Positions 36,386 to 44,865 of a stretch of 64,000 nt of DNA are shown here, piece after piece. Each line of letters begins with the position of its first letter. Position 1 is the stretch's first letter. The stretch covers positions 96,171 to 160,170 of the forward strand of contig JALHJL010000006.1 of assembly GCA_022839625.1 (NCBI GenBank), written 5' to 3'. Both the position numbers and the translations under genes were made by a program. The DNA is from Phycisphaerales bacterium. Its GTDB lineage: Bacteria; Planctomycetota; Phycisphaerae; UBA1845; Fen-1342. The notes beneath the pieces are model-generated. The model had not been told where the DNA came from, did no database searches, and worked only from the letters and a program-made list of their open reading frames with translations.

Positions 36386-37855
36386 TCAGCCTGCCAGTCT
36401 CGGCGACGCCGCGCCGGTCGGCGGCAGCGCCGCTCCCCCTTCGCTGGTTCCGAGGTAGGACCCGATCCAGCGTGTCATGGCTCCCACCAACGAGTCGAAC
36501 TCGCGGCGCTCCGCGTCGAGCTTCTCAAGGCGCGCGTCGAGCTCGCGCTCCCGGCCGGCGAGCAGGTCGTCGCGTCGCTGGAGGGCACGTTCGCGCTCGT
36601 CCAGTTCCACGCTCCGCTGGGCGACGCCCTGGGCGCGCTGTTCGATTTGGGCCACATTCGCGGACATGGCCTCGCGCTCGCGGTCCAGTTCCGCCGCCCG
36701 CGCCTGCAAACGCTCGTCGTCCGCGCTGAGGGCCTGGAAGCGTTCCAGCAGCGTCTCGCGCTCGGCCTCCAGTTCGAGTAGCTGGCCCTCCAGGTCCCGG
36801 CGCCGGTCCTTCAACTTCCGCGCCGCACCCGCCAGCAAGCCGTGCCGCGCCTCCAGCTCGCGTGTCAGACGTTCCTGCGCCGCCTGCCGCCGATCCAGTT
36901 GGGCGGTCCGTTCGCGCAACTCCGCCTCATGGACCCGCAGCGCCTCACGGTGCTCCTGCTCGCGGGCTTCCAACTGTGCCTGCCGGGTGTCCAGGTTCTT
37001 TGCCCGCTCGCGCTGCTCGGCGCGCAGCCGCTCCAGGTCGTCGCCGAGCGCGGCGAGTTCCGCGCCGCGCGCCGCAGCTTCCGCCCGGCGCGTTTCAAGC
37101 TCCTCCGCGTGACGGTTCAGCTCTTCGGCCAGCTTGTCGAGCGCACCCTGTCGCTCGCGCAGCTCCTCCTCACGCGCCTCGGCGGCCGCCAGCCGTGCCT
37201 CCGCGCCGCGCCGCTCGTGCTCCGTGGCCTCGGTCAACTTCTGAAGGGCATGCTGACGTTGTTCCAGATGGGCAGCCTGTTGGGCCAGCGCTTCGCCGCG
37301 CGCCGTCATCTCGCCGGTGCGCGTCTCCAGCTCGAGCCCGCGCGCTTCCACGGCCGCGGCGCGCGCCGCCAACTCGCCGGCGCGACGTTCCAGGGACGCG
37401 GAGAGGTCGGACAGCTCTCGCGAGCGCTCGTCGAGCGCCGCCGCCCGCGCGGCCAACTCTTCGGCGCGGCGCTGCTGCTGCTCGGCCTCGGTCGCGAGCT
37501 CGACACGCTGTTTGTCCAACTCGGACGCACGCTGGGCCAGGTCGGCGCTGCCGTGCGCAAGGTCCGCCGCGAGCAGCTCGCTCCGGCGAAGCTGCGCCTC
37601 CAGGTCGGCTGCGCGTTTGTCCAGCTCCCGCGAGCGTGCTTCGAGCGCCGCCGCCTTGGGCTCGATCTCATCGCGCAGCCGGCGCAGGGATTCGGCGCGG
37701 GCCGTCAGGTCGTCGCAGAGCCGCCGCCACTTGGTGGCGCGCGTTCCGGGCGCCTGGGCGGTCCGCCGCAACGCCGTGCCGGGCGCGTCGGCCGTCAGGA
37801 CCAGTCCCCCGTCCGTTTCTTGGTTCCGAATTGCGTGAGCTGTGATCGTGCTCAT
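36386..37855 (-). CDS. Long coiled-coil protein
   Basis: The ATG at 37855 gives 489 residues. From about residue 35 to 455 the protein is almost uninterrupted Ala/Glu/Arg/Leu heptads (for example LEARSRELDKRAADLEAQLR, LEQRQHALQKLTEATEHERR), a predicted parallel coiled coil over 60 nm if continuous. A short N-terminal cap (MSTITAHAIRNQETDGG) and a C-terminal segment LVGAMTRWIGSYLGTSEGG are non-coiled. The repeats share REL/ARAAEL-like blocks, so internal duplication is likely. It may be a cytoskeletal or chromosome-organising filament; no ATPase head or membrane segment is present. Confidence 0.7.
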   Translation of the reverse strand: MSTITAHAIRNQETDGGLVLTADAPGTALRRTAQAPGTRATKWRRLCDDLTARAESLRRLRDEIEPKAAALEARSRELDKRAADLEAQLRRSELLAADLAHGSADLAQRASELDKQRVELATEAEQQQRRAEELAARAAALDERSRELSDLSASLERRAGELAARAAAVEARGLELETRTGEMTARGEALAQQAAHLEQRQHALQKLTEATEHERRGAEARLAAAEAREEELRERQGALDKLAEELNRHAEELETRRAEAAARGAELAALGDDLERLRAEQRERAKNLDTRQAQLEAREQEHREALRVHEAELRERTAQLDRRQAAQERLTRELEARHGLLAGAARKLKDRRRDLEGQLLELEAERETLLERFQALSADDERLQARAAELDREREAMSANVAQIEQRAQGVAQRSVELDERERALQRRDDLLAGRERELDARLEKLDAERREFDSLVGAMTRWIGSYLGTSEGGAALPPTGAASPRLAG

Positions 37856-38075
37856 ACCCTGCCTCGGGTTGTGCATCCGGCGCGGCGCAGTATCCACGGC
37901 GTCCGGCGCCGTAATACCGCCGCTGCTGAGCATTCATCGACGCGATTAGCGGGCGCGCTCAGCAGATTCCGATATCGCGGCTCTGCGCGTCTCCGCAGCG
38001 GGTAAGCGGCCGCGCCGATGTCCGATAACACCGGCGCGGCTTGCCACGGCAACGGCCGTGTCCTACCGTCATGGC

Positions 38076-38858
38076 ATGTTTACCAGGCGGGAGCGGGTGC
38101 AATTCGCCGGGGCGCTAGGCAACCTGATTGCCGCGCGCCTGGACTCGCCGGCCGCCACACCGCGGGCGTACGCCCTCTTTGCGCACTGCTTCACCTGCAC
38201 CAAGGACCTCAAGGGGGCGGCGTGGATCAGCCGCGAGCTGGTGGAACGGCGGATCGCGATGCTGCGGTTCGATTTTACCGGGCTGGGGGAAAGCGAGGGG
38301 GACTTCGCCGACACGAACTTCACGTCGAACCTGGACGACCTTGTCGCCGCGGCGGATTACCTGCGCGCGAGTTATCGGGCGCCGGAGATTCTGATCGGAC
38401 ACAGCCTGGGCGGGACGGCGGTCATCGCCGCGGCAAAGCGGATTCCGGAAACCCGGTGCGTCGCGGTCATCGCGGCCCCCAGCGACACCCGGCACACCGA
38501 GGCGTTTATCCGCCGGCAGGCGCCGGCACTGGCACCCGACGAGGCGGCAGTGATCGACGTGATGGGCCGCCCCACGCGGATCAAGGGTCAGCTTCTGGAC
38601 GATCTTGCCCGGCACGACGTTCCGGCCGATGCCGCGGCCCTTGGTGTTCCACTGCTGGTCTTTCACTCGCCGCAGGACGAGGTGGTGAACGTCGGTCACG
38701 CCGAGCGGATATTCGCCGCCTCCCGCCATCCCAAGAGCTTCATCGCGCTGGATGGAGCGGATCATCTGCTGATCGCGCGGGAGGAGGATGCGCGGTATGT
38801 CGCGGAGGTGTTGGCGGCCTGGGCCGGCCGCTACTTGTCCCCTCAGGAAACAACCTGA
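38076..38858 (+). CDS. Alpha/beta hydrolase, stand-alone version of hydrolase/OsmC fusion
   Basis: The ATG at 38076 gives 260 residues; a GTG at 38058 is an alternative. The fold's nucleophile elbow GHSLGG (about residues 110-115), the oxyanion segment LFAHCFTCTKDLKGAAWIS, and the acid/His positions near FHSPQDEVV and DGADHLL complete a serine-hydrolase triad. The sequence RFDFTGLGESEGDFADTNFTSN is typical of the hydrolase half of bifunctional alpha/beta hydrolase-OsmC proteins; here the OsmC peroxidase part is absent and the gene ends after the hydrolase. Substrate unknown. Confidence 0.82.
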   Translation: MFTRRERVQFAGALGNLIAARLDSPAATPRAYALFAHCFTCTKDLKGAAWISRELVERRIAMLRFDFTGLGESEGDFADTNFTSNLDDLVAAADYLRASYRAPEILIGHSLGGTAVIAAAKRIPETRCVAVIAAPSDTRHTEAFIRRQAPALAPDEAAVIDVMGRPTRIKGQLLDDLARHDVPADAAALGVPLLVFHSPQDEVVNVGHAERIFAASRHPKSFIALDGADHLLIAREEDARYVAEVLAAWAGRYLSPQETT

Positions 38859-38958
38859 GAGACTCGCCGTTCCCATCGTTCCCGCGGAGCCTTGTCGCGG
38901 CGTCGCCTGGCTGACCGTGGCGGTGCGCACTGCGCTCCCCCGGTTATAATTTACGGTG

Positions 38959-39174
38959 ATGGGCACTACCCGTTGCGACTGCAAGCAACTCAGCTTCCTC
39001 GGTCTGCGCAGCTACGCCCGGCGGCACGGGATCACGGACATCGAGGAGCTGATCCGCCGAACCGGCTGCTGCACCGGCTGCGGTACCTGCCGGCAGCACC
39101 TGGAGGAGTTCCTCCGCACGGGGGAGGTTCGCTACGGCGACCAGGCAATCAAGCTGCCCGATTTGCCGGGGTAG
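38959..39174 (+). CDS. Small BFD-like [2Fe-2S] protein
   Basis: 71 residues from the ATG at 38959. Four cysteines fit the bacterioferritin-associated-ferredoxin-like fold: CDC near the start (residues 6-8) and GCCTGCGTC at about residues 36-44. Helical text between them (TDIEELIRRTGCCTGCGTCR) matches the BFD-like (2Fe-2S)-binding domain, which carries electrons to iron-storage or nitrogen-metabolism enzymes. There is no bacterioferritin next to it. The gene is on the plus strand behind the hydrolase, probably with its own promoter. Confidence 0.72.
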   Translation: MGTTRCDCKQLSFLGLRSYARRHGITDIEELIRRTGCCTGCGTCRQHLEEFLRTGEVRYGDQAIKLPDLPG

Positions 39175-39259
39175 TGGCCGACGGCCAGAGCACTCTGCAT
39201 CCGCTACACGTCGGACACCCGCCACGGCGGGCAGGCTCAGGTCCGACGCTACGGGGTGG

Positions 39260-39305
39260 CACCGGCGTCTCGCCGGTGTTCGGCCGACCCGAAGGTCGGC
39301 CGCTA
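39260..39305 (-). repeat. Two palindromes; TAGCGGCC unit supplying the fabI stop codon
   Basis: On the minus strand fabI ends in TAG (39303-39305), which is the first part of TAGCGGCCGACCTTCGGGTCGGCC; the arms are 39282-39289 and 39294-39301. A second palindrome CACCGGCG-TCT-CGCCGGTG lies at 39260-39278. The first unit is near-identical to the one after the hydrogenase large-subunit gene at 16.25 kb. Confidence 0.7.
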
Positions 39306-40091
39306 CCACCCCACGATGTTGTACCCGCAATCGACGTAGTGGATTTCGCCGGTCACGCCGCTCGAAAGATCGCTGAGCAGGTACAGCCCGCTCGTGCCTA
39401 CCTCGACGGCGCGGATGTTGCGGTGCAGCGGTGCCTTGCTCGGGTAGTGCCGGAGAATCTTGTCGAAGTCGGATACGCCGGCGGCGGAGAGCGTCTGCAC
39501 CGGCCCGGCGGAGATGGCGTTGACGCGGATGTCCTTTTCGCGGCCCAGCTCGCCGGCCAGGTACCGCACGGTCGACTCGAGGGCCGACTTGCAGACGCCC
39601 ATGACGTTGTAGCCGGGGATCATTTTCTGGGCGCCCAGGTAGGTCAGCGTGAGGACGCTGGCGCCCTCGTTGAGGTAGCGCAGGCCGTGCTGGCACAGCG
39701 CGATCAGCGAGTACACGCTGATGTCCATCGCCTGCGCGAAGTCCGCCCGGCTCGTTTTGTAGAAGGGATTGGCGAGCGCGGCGCGGCTCGCATAGGCGAT
39801 CGAGTGCACCACGAAGTCCAACGGCCCGATCTGCCGGTTCGCCTCCTGGAACGCTCGCCGTACCTGCTCATCCTCGGTCACGTCGCAAGGGACGATGCAC
39901 GTGGCCCCCAGCGGCTCGGCGAGCAGCCGCACCCGGCGCTCCATCTTCGGCGGCGGCAGGTGAGTGAAGGCCAGCTCGGCCCCCTCGGCGTGCAGCCGCT
40001 CCGCGATGTGCCAGGCCAGCGAACGGTCGTTCGCCACGCCGAAGATGATCCCCCGCTTGCCGTCCATGAGCCCCAGCGAAATGTCCTTCAC
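39303..40091 (-). CDS. fabI: Enoyl-[acyl-carrier-protein] reductase, FabI type
   Basis: The GTG at 40091 follows GAGGAG with a six-base spacer and gives 262 residues (MKDISLGLMDGKRGIIFGVA). Family features: the modified Rossmann motif GVANDRSLAWHIAERL, DVTEDEQVRRAF, HSIAYASR, and the catalytic Tyr-x6-Lys in YNVMGVCKSALESTVRYLA. It catalyses the last reductive step of fatty-acid elongation with NAD(P)H. The stop codon is provided by a dispersed palindromic repeat. The longer open frame to 40379 has no plausible start or homology. Confidence 0.95.
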   Translation of the reverse strand: MKDISLGLMDGKRGIIFGVANDRSLAWHIAERLHAEGAELAFTHLPPPKMERRVRLLAEPLGATCIVPCDVTEDEQVRRAFQEANRQIGPLDFVVHSIAYASRAALANPFYKTSRADFAQAMDISVYSLIALCQHGLRYLNEGASVLTLTYLGAQKMIPGYNVMGVCKSALESTVRYLAGELGREKDIRVNAISAGPVQTLSAAGVSDFDKILRHYPSKAPLHRNIRAVEVGTSGLYLLSDLSSGVTGEIHYVDCGYNIVGW

Positions 40092-40185
40092 GATGCTCTC
40101 CTCGACCCAGGTGCGTCTTCGTTTGGAAAAGCTTAGGCGGCCAACTGCCGAAAGCAAGCCGCTGGGCGTAGTGACGGTCATGAAG

Positions 40186-41274
40186 TTACGGGCAACTCGG
40201 CGGCGGCTGTGTCGACAGCAGCAGAACGAATGGATTGATGTCGCCGAAGGACGGATAGGCCTCATCGCAGTTGATATCACCGTTCTCGACTGGGCACCCG
40301 GGGTACGTGGCCTGCCACTGCGAGTAGTTGGCCAGGAAGCGCACGAACGGGCTGATATCCGCGAAGTCGATGAGCCCATCGCAATTCAGATCGCCGCGGC
40401 AAATGGTCGGCCCCGGCAGGCAGACGTGGTCGATGGTGCCCTGGACCGCGAAATTCAGGCCCTGCACGTCCACCGATACCCACCACGGACAGAATGGCAG
40501 CCGCGTCGTGAAGGCGTAGGTGCCCGGAAGCAGAATCGCCGGCTCGACCGGAATACGTACGACGAACGCATCATCGCTCGGCAGCGGCGGATTCAGCTCG
40601 TCGCCCCACTCCGGCGCCGCGTAGTTGAACGCCACCACGGGCGCAGGGCCGTGGAAACGGATGTCGAAGTCGATGGTCACCTCCTTCTCGCGGTTCAGGG
40701 CGAATTCATTCGGCCACCACTGGTTCCTCCAGACGCCCGGATACTGGTATCACTCCTCGTTATAGCCGTCGCCGCCTTGCTCCACAGGCACGCCATTCTC
40801 CACGCGCAACCAGTAGTTCGGCGCCGTTGTCGCGCACGGATTGGGCAGGCAATCCGTCCCGTCACCCTGGTACGTCCCCGAGGCAGTCGCGCAATCCTCG
40901 GGAGTCATGACCGCGCACTGCTCGCCGGCCAGACAGCACGCACCGGACGGCAGCATGTCCCAGCAGGGGCACGGCAGGAATCGCGGCCAATCGAGCGCGA
41001 CGACAGGCGGCGGGCCCACAACGACCAGGTTGGGATCCGCCTGGAGCCACGCCTCATACGCCCACAGGGCCGCGGGGTCGAGCTTGCCGTAACTGTGCCC
41101 GAACCGCAAGTCACGCGCGTACAGCGTTGTGCCCTCGGCGCTCGGCTGCCCGCCATCAACCTGCCCTTCGTCGAGCGCTCACGCGGTGGCAGCATGAACA
41201 ATGATGTGCGTCCGAGTGGAATACGAAGTGCCGATCATCTCCCCGAAGCGCCCGTCTATGATACTGCCCCTCGG
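40186..41274 (-). pseudogene. Dockerin protein gene interrupted by in-frame stops
   Basis: A single frame carries coherent protein text through at least two stop codons. It contains THIIVHAATA, then TGA (41179-41181), ALDEGQVDGGQPSAEGTTLY and KLDPAALWAYEAWLQ, a Cys-rich segment (CCLAGEQCAVMTPEDCATAS), TGA again (40750-40752) directly before YQYPGVWRNQWW, an Ig-like stretch, and a dockerin tail (LIDFADISPFVRFLAN, FGDINPFVLLLS). A third stop, TAG, lies at 41275-41277 and the N-terminus with signal peptide is not recoverable. Trp fits both TGA positions, so TGG-to-TGA mutations are the simplest cause. The intact gene would encode a secreted protein. Confidence 0.7.
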
Positions 41275-41303
41275 CTACAAACTCGGATTGCGCCAGGTCC
41301 AGT

Positions 41304-41501
41304 TCACGGTTCCGGGCCCACCCAGACTGGAACGGATAGACTCTTGTAGTCGATCCCCCGGGCAGTATGGGTTTGCGATTGCCCCCTTCCGCCACAACAA
41401 CTGCATGTGGCGTCTGGTATCCTACCACGTCCCCCACACACGCTACACGTCTCCTGCCCGTAGACTGGCTCGTAGGCAACGTTGCCTGAGAAATCAGTCA
41501 T
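41304..41501 (-). CDS. Small CxxCxGxG zinc-finger ORF (second of pair)
   Basis: 65 residues, in the same frame as the ORF at 41514-41753 and separated from it only by TAG and four codons. It contains two DnaJ-like CxxCxGxG motifs, CSVCGGRG and CSCCGGRG, six residues apart. AGGGG lies about eight bases before its ATG, so independent translation is possible. It is either a small zinc protein or the downstream half of one gene broken by the amber codon. No partner chaperone gene is nearby. Confidence 0.45.
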   Translation of the reverse strand: MTDFSGNVAYEPVYGQETCSVCGGRGRIPDATCSCCGGRGQSQTHTARGIDYKSLSVPVWVGPEP

Positions 41502-41513
41502 TGCAACCGTCCC

Positions 41514-41753
41514 CTATCTTTGACGCGCACCGCCATGTCCACTCCCATGGCACCAATGACAGCGCCCCTCCACGTGTCCTGCACCACCGCAGTGCGTGCA
41601 GATGCCCCACGCTTGTACAGTTGGATTCAATACTATATCCAGGACACTCATGAAGTTTTTTCGCGTCAACTGGTAGCGCTCCCTCCCGGCGCACCACTGA
41701 CAATACGAGTTGTATATTTGCTCTATGTCGTTATTACCGGGAGCAGTAAACAT
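41514..41753 (-). CDS. Small CxxCxGxG zinc-finger ORF (first of pair)
   Basis: 79 residues. The N-terminal half (MFTAPGNNDIEQIYNSYCQW) is unrecognised and includes CQWC; the C-terminal half has CTHCGGAG and CHWCHGSG five residues apart, the same type of motif as in the DnaJ cysteine-rich domain. The nucleotide composition is clearly less GC-rich than the surroundings. It lies just downstream of the IS630 element and could have been brought in or disrupted with it. Together with the next ORF it supplies four zinc half-sites. Confidence 0.45.
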   Translation of the reverse strand: MFTAPGNNDIEQIYNSYCQWCAGRERYQLTRKNFMSVLDIVLNPTVQAWGICTHCGGAGHVEGRCHWCHGSGHGGARQR

Positions 41754-41840
41754 TGAACAGATCTACCCTGCTGCCTAGCGGACGGATTCTGCGTAAAAGT
41801 AGCTCTTGACGATTGCGGGCTGGTGTTGCGTGCTGCGGAG

Positions 41841-42794
41841 CTACGAACGCACGCCAGCGATCATGTCGGCCCGTGTTGCCGGACGCTGGCGCCCCGGCGC
41901 GTTGCCCTTCACGTCCTGGTTGAGGAACTCGTCGGGGTTCAGGTCCGGGCTGTAGCCCGGCAGCAAGAACAGTTGCAGTCGTTTCGCGTGCCCTGCCAGC
42001 CAACGCTTGACCTCGGCGGACAGATGCACCGGGTGCCGGTCCACGATCAGCAGCACCTTGCGGCGTCGCAGACGCGGCAGCCGGCGGACGAACCGGATGA
42101 ACACCGCGGCGTCGAAGTTTTGCTTGAAGACCATGAAGCTCAGTTCGCCGCGGTTAGTGATGGTCGACATCACGTTGCAGCGGAAACGCTGCCCCGTGCC
42201 CGGGATTACCGGCGTCTGCCCGCGACGGCCGTAGCTCGTGCCGGTCTGATGGTCGCTGCGCAGGCCCATCTGATCCCCCCAGTGAATTTCGGCTTTTTCG
42301 GCCTGGGCTTGCCGCTCGATCGCGGGGTACTCCTCGTCCAGCCAGCGCTGCACTGCGACCGGGTCGCGTTCGTAGGCCCGCCGCAACGGCTTCTGCGGCG
42401 TCAGGCCCCACTTCGCCAGGTAGCGCCCGACCGTCCAGACCGAGACCTCCAGCCTGAAACGCTCGGCCAGCAGCAGTTGCACCGCCTCCCGCGTCCACAG
42501 CGCGAACGGCAGCTTGAGTTGGTCGGGGCAACGGTCGGTAATCAGCCGCAGCGTCGTCGCTGCCTCGTGCGGCGCTAGCTGCGTGCCCTTCGGCCGGCCG
42601 CGCGGCTTGGATTTGAGCGAGGTGATGTTCCCGAGCTCGACGATCGCCAGCCAACGGTCGATCGAGGTGCGCGAAACGCCGAAGGCCCGGGCCGCCGCGC
42701 TCTTCTGCATCCCGCCGCGCAGCGCCTGCACCACACGGAATCGCAGGTCTTCCTGGGCGTCCGGCGAGAGGCAGCGTGTGTCGCGAGTCTTCAT
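41841..42794 (-). CDS. IS630-family transposase with premature amber stop near the C-terminus
   Basis: 317 residues. An N-terminal helix-turn-helix (AAARAFGVSRTSIDRWLAIV) and linker GRPKG lead into a DDE domain: EIHWGDQMGLRSDHQTGTSY with the first Asp, KVLLIVDRHPVHLSAEVKRW with the second, and LPGYSPDLNPDEFLNQDVK with the Glu. The TAG at 41841-41843 is followed in frame by 21 residues (LRSTQHQPAIVKSYFYAESV...) to a second TAG at 41775-41777, which look like the natural end of such transposases; Tyr fits the amber position. The enzyme thus lacks about 22 residues and may be inactive. A TA-rich segment upstream (42795-42840) probably holds the element's end and promoter. Confidence 0.85.
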   Translation of the reverse strand: MKTRDTRCLSPDAQEDLRFRVVQALRGGMQKSAAARAFGVSRTSIDRWLAIVELGNITSLKSKPRGRPKGTQLAPHEAATTLRLITDRCPDQLKLPFALWTREAVQLLLAERFRLEVSVWTVGRYLAKWGLTPQKPLRRAYERDPVAVQRWLDEEYPAIERQAQAEKAEIHWGDQMGLRSDHQTGTSYGRRGQTPVIPGTGQRFRCNVMSTITNRGELSFMVFKQNFDAAVFIRFVRRLPRLRRRKVLLIVDRHPVHLSAEVKRWLAGHAKRLQLFLLPGYSPDLNPDEFLNQDVKGNAPGRQRPATRADMIAGVRS

Positions 42795-42845
42795 TCACGA
42801 AGTATAACACAAAATCAACAGAACACAACATATTTATTGCACTGG

Positions 42846-43259
42846 TTAGTAACGCGAATACCACAGCGCGGCGGTAATCGCCAGCAGCATCAGCGCCACG
42901 ATGAGAATCCAGTGTGACGAGCCGCCGCGCAATTGAGCCAATTCGTCCGTCACGTCCGTCCACTCGAGCCGCGCGCGCCAGGCAGGGTCGCCTCGCAGGT
43001 ACGCGAGGAAGGTCGCCTCGATCGCGTCCGGGTCCACCGGGTCTTGGACCGACCGGTAATGCCGCCCCTGCTCGCGGTACGCAACGATCCCCGCTGCCGT
43101 TTGGACGTACTCGTCCTCGGCACGCCCGAGGATTACGTAGCCAGGATCGCACTCCGCCGCTTCCCGCAGCGCGCGAGTCACGTCCAGGTCCTGGGCGTTG
43201 CGAATCTCACGGTCCCCACAGATGTCGAGCGCAAGCGTCTGAGGATCGTCCTGCTGCAT
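42846..43259 (-). CDS. Tail-anchored hypothetical protein
   Basis: About 137 residues from the ATG at 43259; an upstream GTG at 43307 is possible and no strong Shine-Dalgarno supports either. The body is acidic and mixed alpha/beta (ALDICGDREIRNAQDLDVTR, GYVILGRAEDEYVQTAAGIV, DAIEATFLAYLRGDPAWRAR); the text around YVQTAAG and YREQGRHYRSV resembles small domains with a curved sheet. A single hydrophobic helix at the C-terminus (HWILIVALMLLAITAALWY) would anchor it in the membrane with the body in the cytoplasm. Family not recognised. Confidence 0.55.
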   Translation of the reverse strand: MQQDDPQTLALDICGDREIRNAQDLDVTRALREAAECDPGYVILGRAEDEYVQTAAGIVAYREQGRHYRSVQDPVDPDAIEATFLAYLRGDPAWRARLEWTDVTDELAQLRGGSSHWILIVALMLLAITAALWYSRY

Positions 43260-43421
43260 TGGCGAGTTCGCACCAGGTCGCCGCAGCACCGAGGGCTGAC
43301 GGCGCACAATGATACGAGCCGCGCGCGGCGCGGGTCAACGAGACTGCGAATGGTCAGGTACCATTACGCCCGCGCAGCGCAGCCGCCCGGCTCGCGCCGC
43401 AACGAATGGCAGCCCCCCGGA

Positions 43422-43988
43422 TCAGCCCGTCTTCGGCGTCAGGGCGCGGCGCAGGCTGTCGAGCACCCGCGGCCAGGCCCTGCGGAAGTACGTCTCGACG
43501 TCGTTCCACTCCGCCACGTGGTCCGGATGGGCCGCGCGCATCTCGTCGAAACCAAGGTGCACGAGCCGCACGCGGGTGCCGCCGTCGTCCAGCGGCGTAA
43601 GCTGCAACACGATCCAGGTGTGCCTGCCGCGCGCGTAGGCGAACTTCGGCGGGGCGTTCCAGGAGAACGAGAGCATCTCGTTCGGCAGGTAGCTCAGGAT
43701 CGTACAGCCTTCGGAGCCGCGCTGGCCTTCGGGGGCCGCCATGCTCATGTAGATCTCGAACGGACCGCCGACCGCCAGCTCGACGCGGCAGTCTTCGCCA
43801 AAGAACTCGTTCAATCCGGCGCGCGTCGTCCAGGCCTGCCAGACGCGGTCCGCGTTCGCCGGCACCACGGTTTGCAGATCGATCACGCCGGTCGCCTCCT
43901 GTGTGGTGGGCGTCGTCTGGCTGATCGCCAGGGCGGCCAGCAGGATGCATCCAAGACCCGCGCCCAACATCGTCATCTGTCTGTTCAT
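43422..43988 (-). CDS. Exported SRPBCC (AHSA1-like) domain protein
   Basis: The ATG at 43988 gives 188 residues beginning with a signal peptide (LGAGLGCILLAALAIS). The rest is one START/AHSA1-type hydrophobic-pocket domain: VVPANADRVWQAWTTRAGLN, FFGEDCRVELAVGGPFEIYM, TILSYLPNEMLSFSW, GTRVRLVHLGF, and a C-terminal helix FRRAWPRVLDSLRRAL. AHSA1-like domains bind lipids, cofactors or protein partners and are normally cytoplasmic; export is unusual. AAAGGG lies before the start. No operon partner is evident. Confidence 0.8.
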   Translation of the reverse strand: MNRQMTMLGAGLGCILLAALAISQTTPTTQEATGVIDLQTVVPANADRVWQAWTTRAGLNEFFGEDCRVELAVGGPFEIYMSMAAPEGQRGSEGCTILSYLPNEMLSFSWNAPPKFAYARGRHTWIVLQLTPLDDGGTRVRLVHLGFDEMRAAHPDHVAEWNDVETYFRRAWPRVLDSLRRALTPKTG

Positions 43989-44181
43989 TGTGTGGCCCTT
44001 TCGCAAACTCGTCGGTCCCGCCGGATTGGTTTCGAGAAGTCTGCGATATTCGCTTCGGTCTGAGCCGGCCCTGCGAACGCGCGCGGCGGTGCCGCTTCGG
44101 TGAATCGAGCTGCCGTCCGGTTCCCGCGCCACGCGGCCCGATCGACGCGCCCTCGCAGATCACCGACCTGGACATGGGGGG

Positions 44182-44865
44182 TCACGCGGCGCCATATGCC
44201 GTCAAGACCGCCACACTGGCCGACAGACCCAGCCGGTCGGCACCGGCTTCGAGCATAGCGAGCGCCGTGGCCAGGTCACGAATCCCCCCGGCGGCCTTGA
44301 CCCGCAGCGGGGCCGCGTGTTTCTTCAGTAGCGCGACGTGCTCCACCGTCGCACCGCCGGCGGGATGAAAACCGGTGGACGTCTTCACGAAGTCGGCTTG
44401 GGCTTCGGCCGCGCAGGCGCAGCCCAGTGCAATTTGCTCATGGGTAAGCACGCGGGACTCGAGGATGACCTTGACCAGCGCGGCGGGGTCGGCGTGCTTC
44501 ACCGACGCGACTACCTCGGCGATGTCGCGGGTGACCGCGGCCCGGTCGCCGGCGACCAGCGCACCCAGGTTGATCACCATGTCCACTTCGGCGGCCCCGT
44601 CGTCGACCGCGGTGAGCGCCTCATAAGCCTTGCTTTCCGTGGTGCTCGCCCCGAGCGGAAAGCCGGCCACGCCGGCGACCACGGTCTCGCTGTCCGCCAG
44701 GCGGGCCGCGCAATGCGCCACCCACACGGGGTTCACGCAGGCGGCGAAGAAGCGGTGCTCCAGGCATTCGTCACACAGGCGGTCGATCTGTGCTTGCGCT
44801 GCCTCGGGCTTGAGCAGCGTGTGGTCGATCAGACGCGCCAATTCGGCCCGCGTCGCGGGGATCAT
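44182..44865 (-). CDS. deoC: Deoxyribose-phosphate aldolase
   Basis: 227 residues, typical length. Active-site segments are conserved: LIDHTLLKPEA, EVDMVINLGALVAG (Asp), the Schiff-base Lys in DFVKTSTGFHPAG and the second Lys in RVKAAGGIRDLATA. It reversibly cleaves 2-deoxyribose-5-phosphate to glyceraldehyde-3-phosphate and acetaldehyde in deoxynucleoside catabolism. Its ATG overlaps the stop of the upstream SPFH/propeller gene (ATGA, 44862-44865), so it is translationally coupled to the end of the ESCRT-like operon; a functional link is not obvious. Confidence 0.95.
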   Translation of the reverse strand: MIPATRAELARLIDHTLLKPEAAQAQIDRLCDECLEHRFFAACVNPVWVAHCAARLADSETVVAGVAGFPLGASTTESKAYEALTAVDDGAAEVDMVINLGALVAGDRAAVTRDIAEVVASVKHADPAALVKVILESRVLTHEQIALGCACAAEAQADFVKTSTGFHPAGGATVEHVALLKKHAAPLRVKAAGGIRDLATALAMLEAGADRLGLSASVAVLTAYGAA

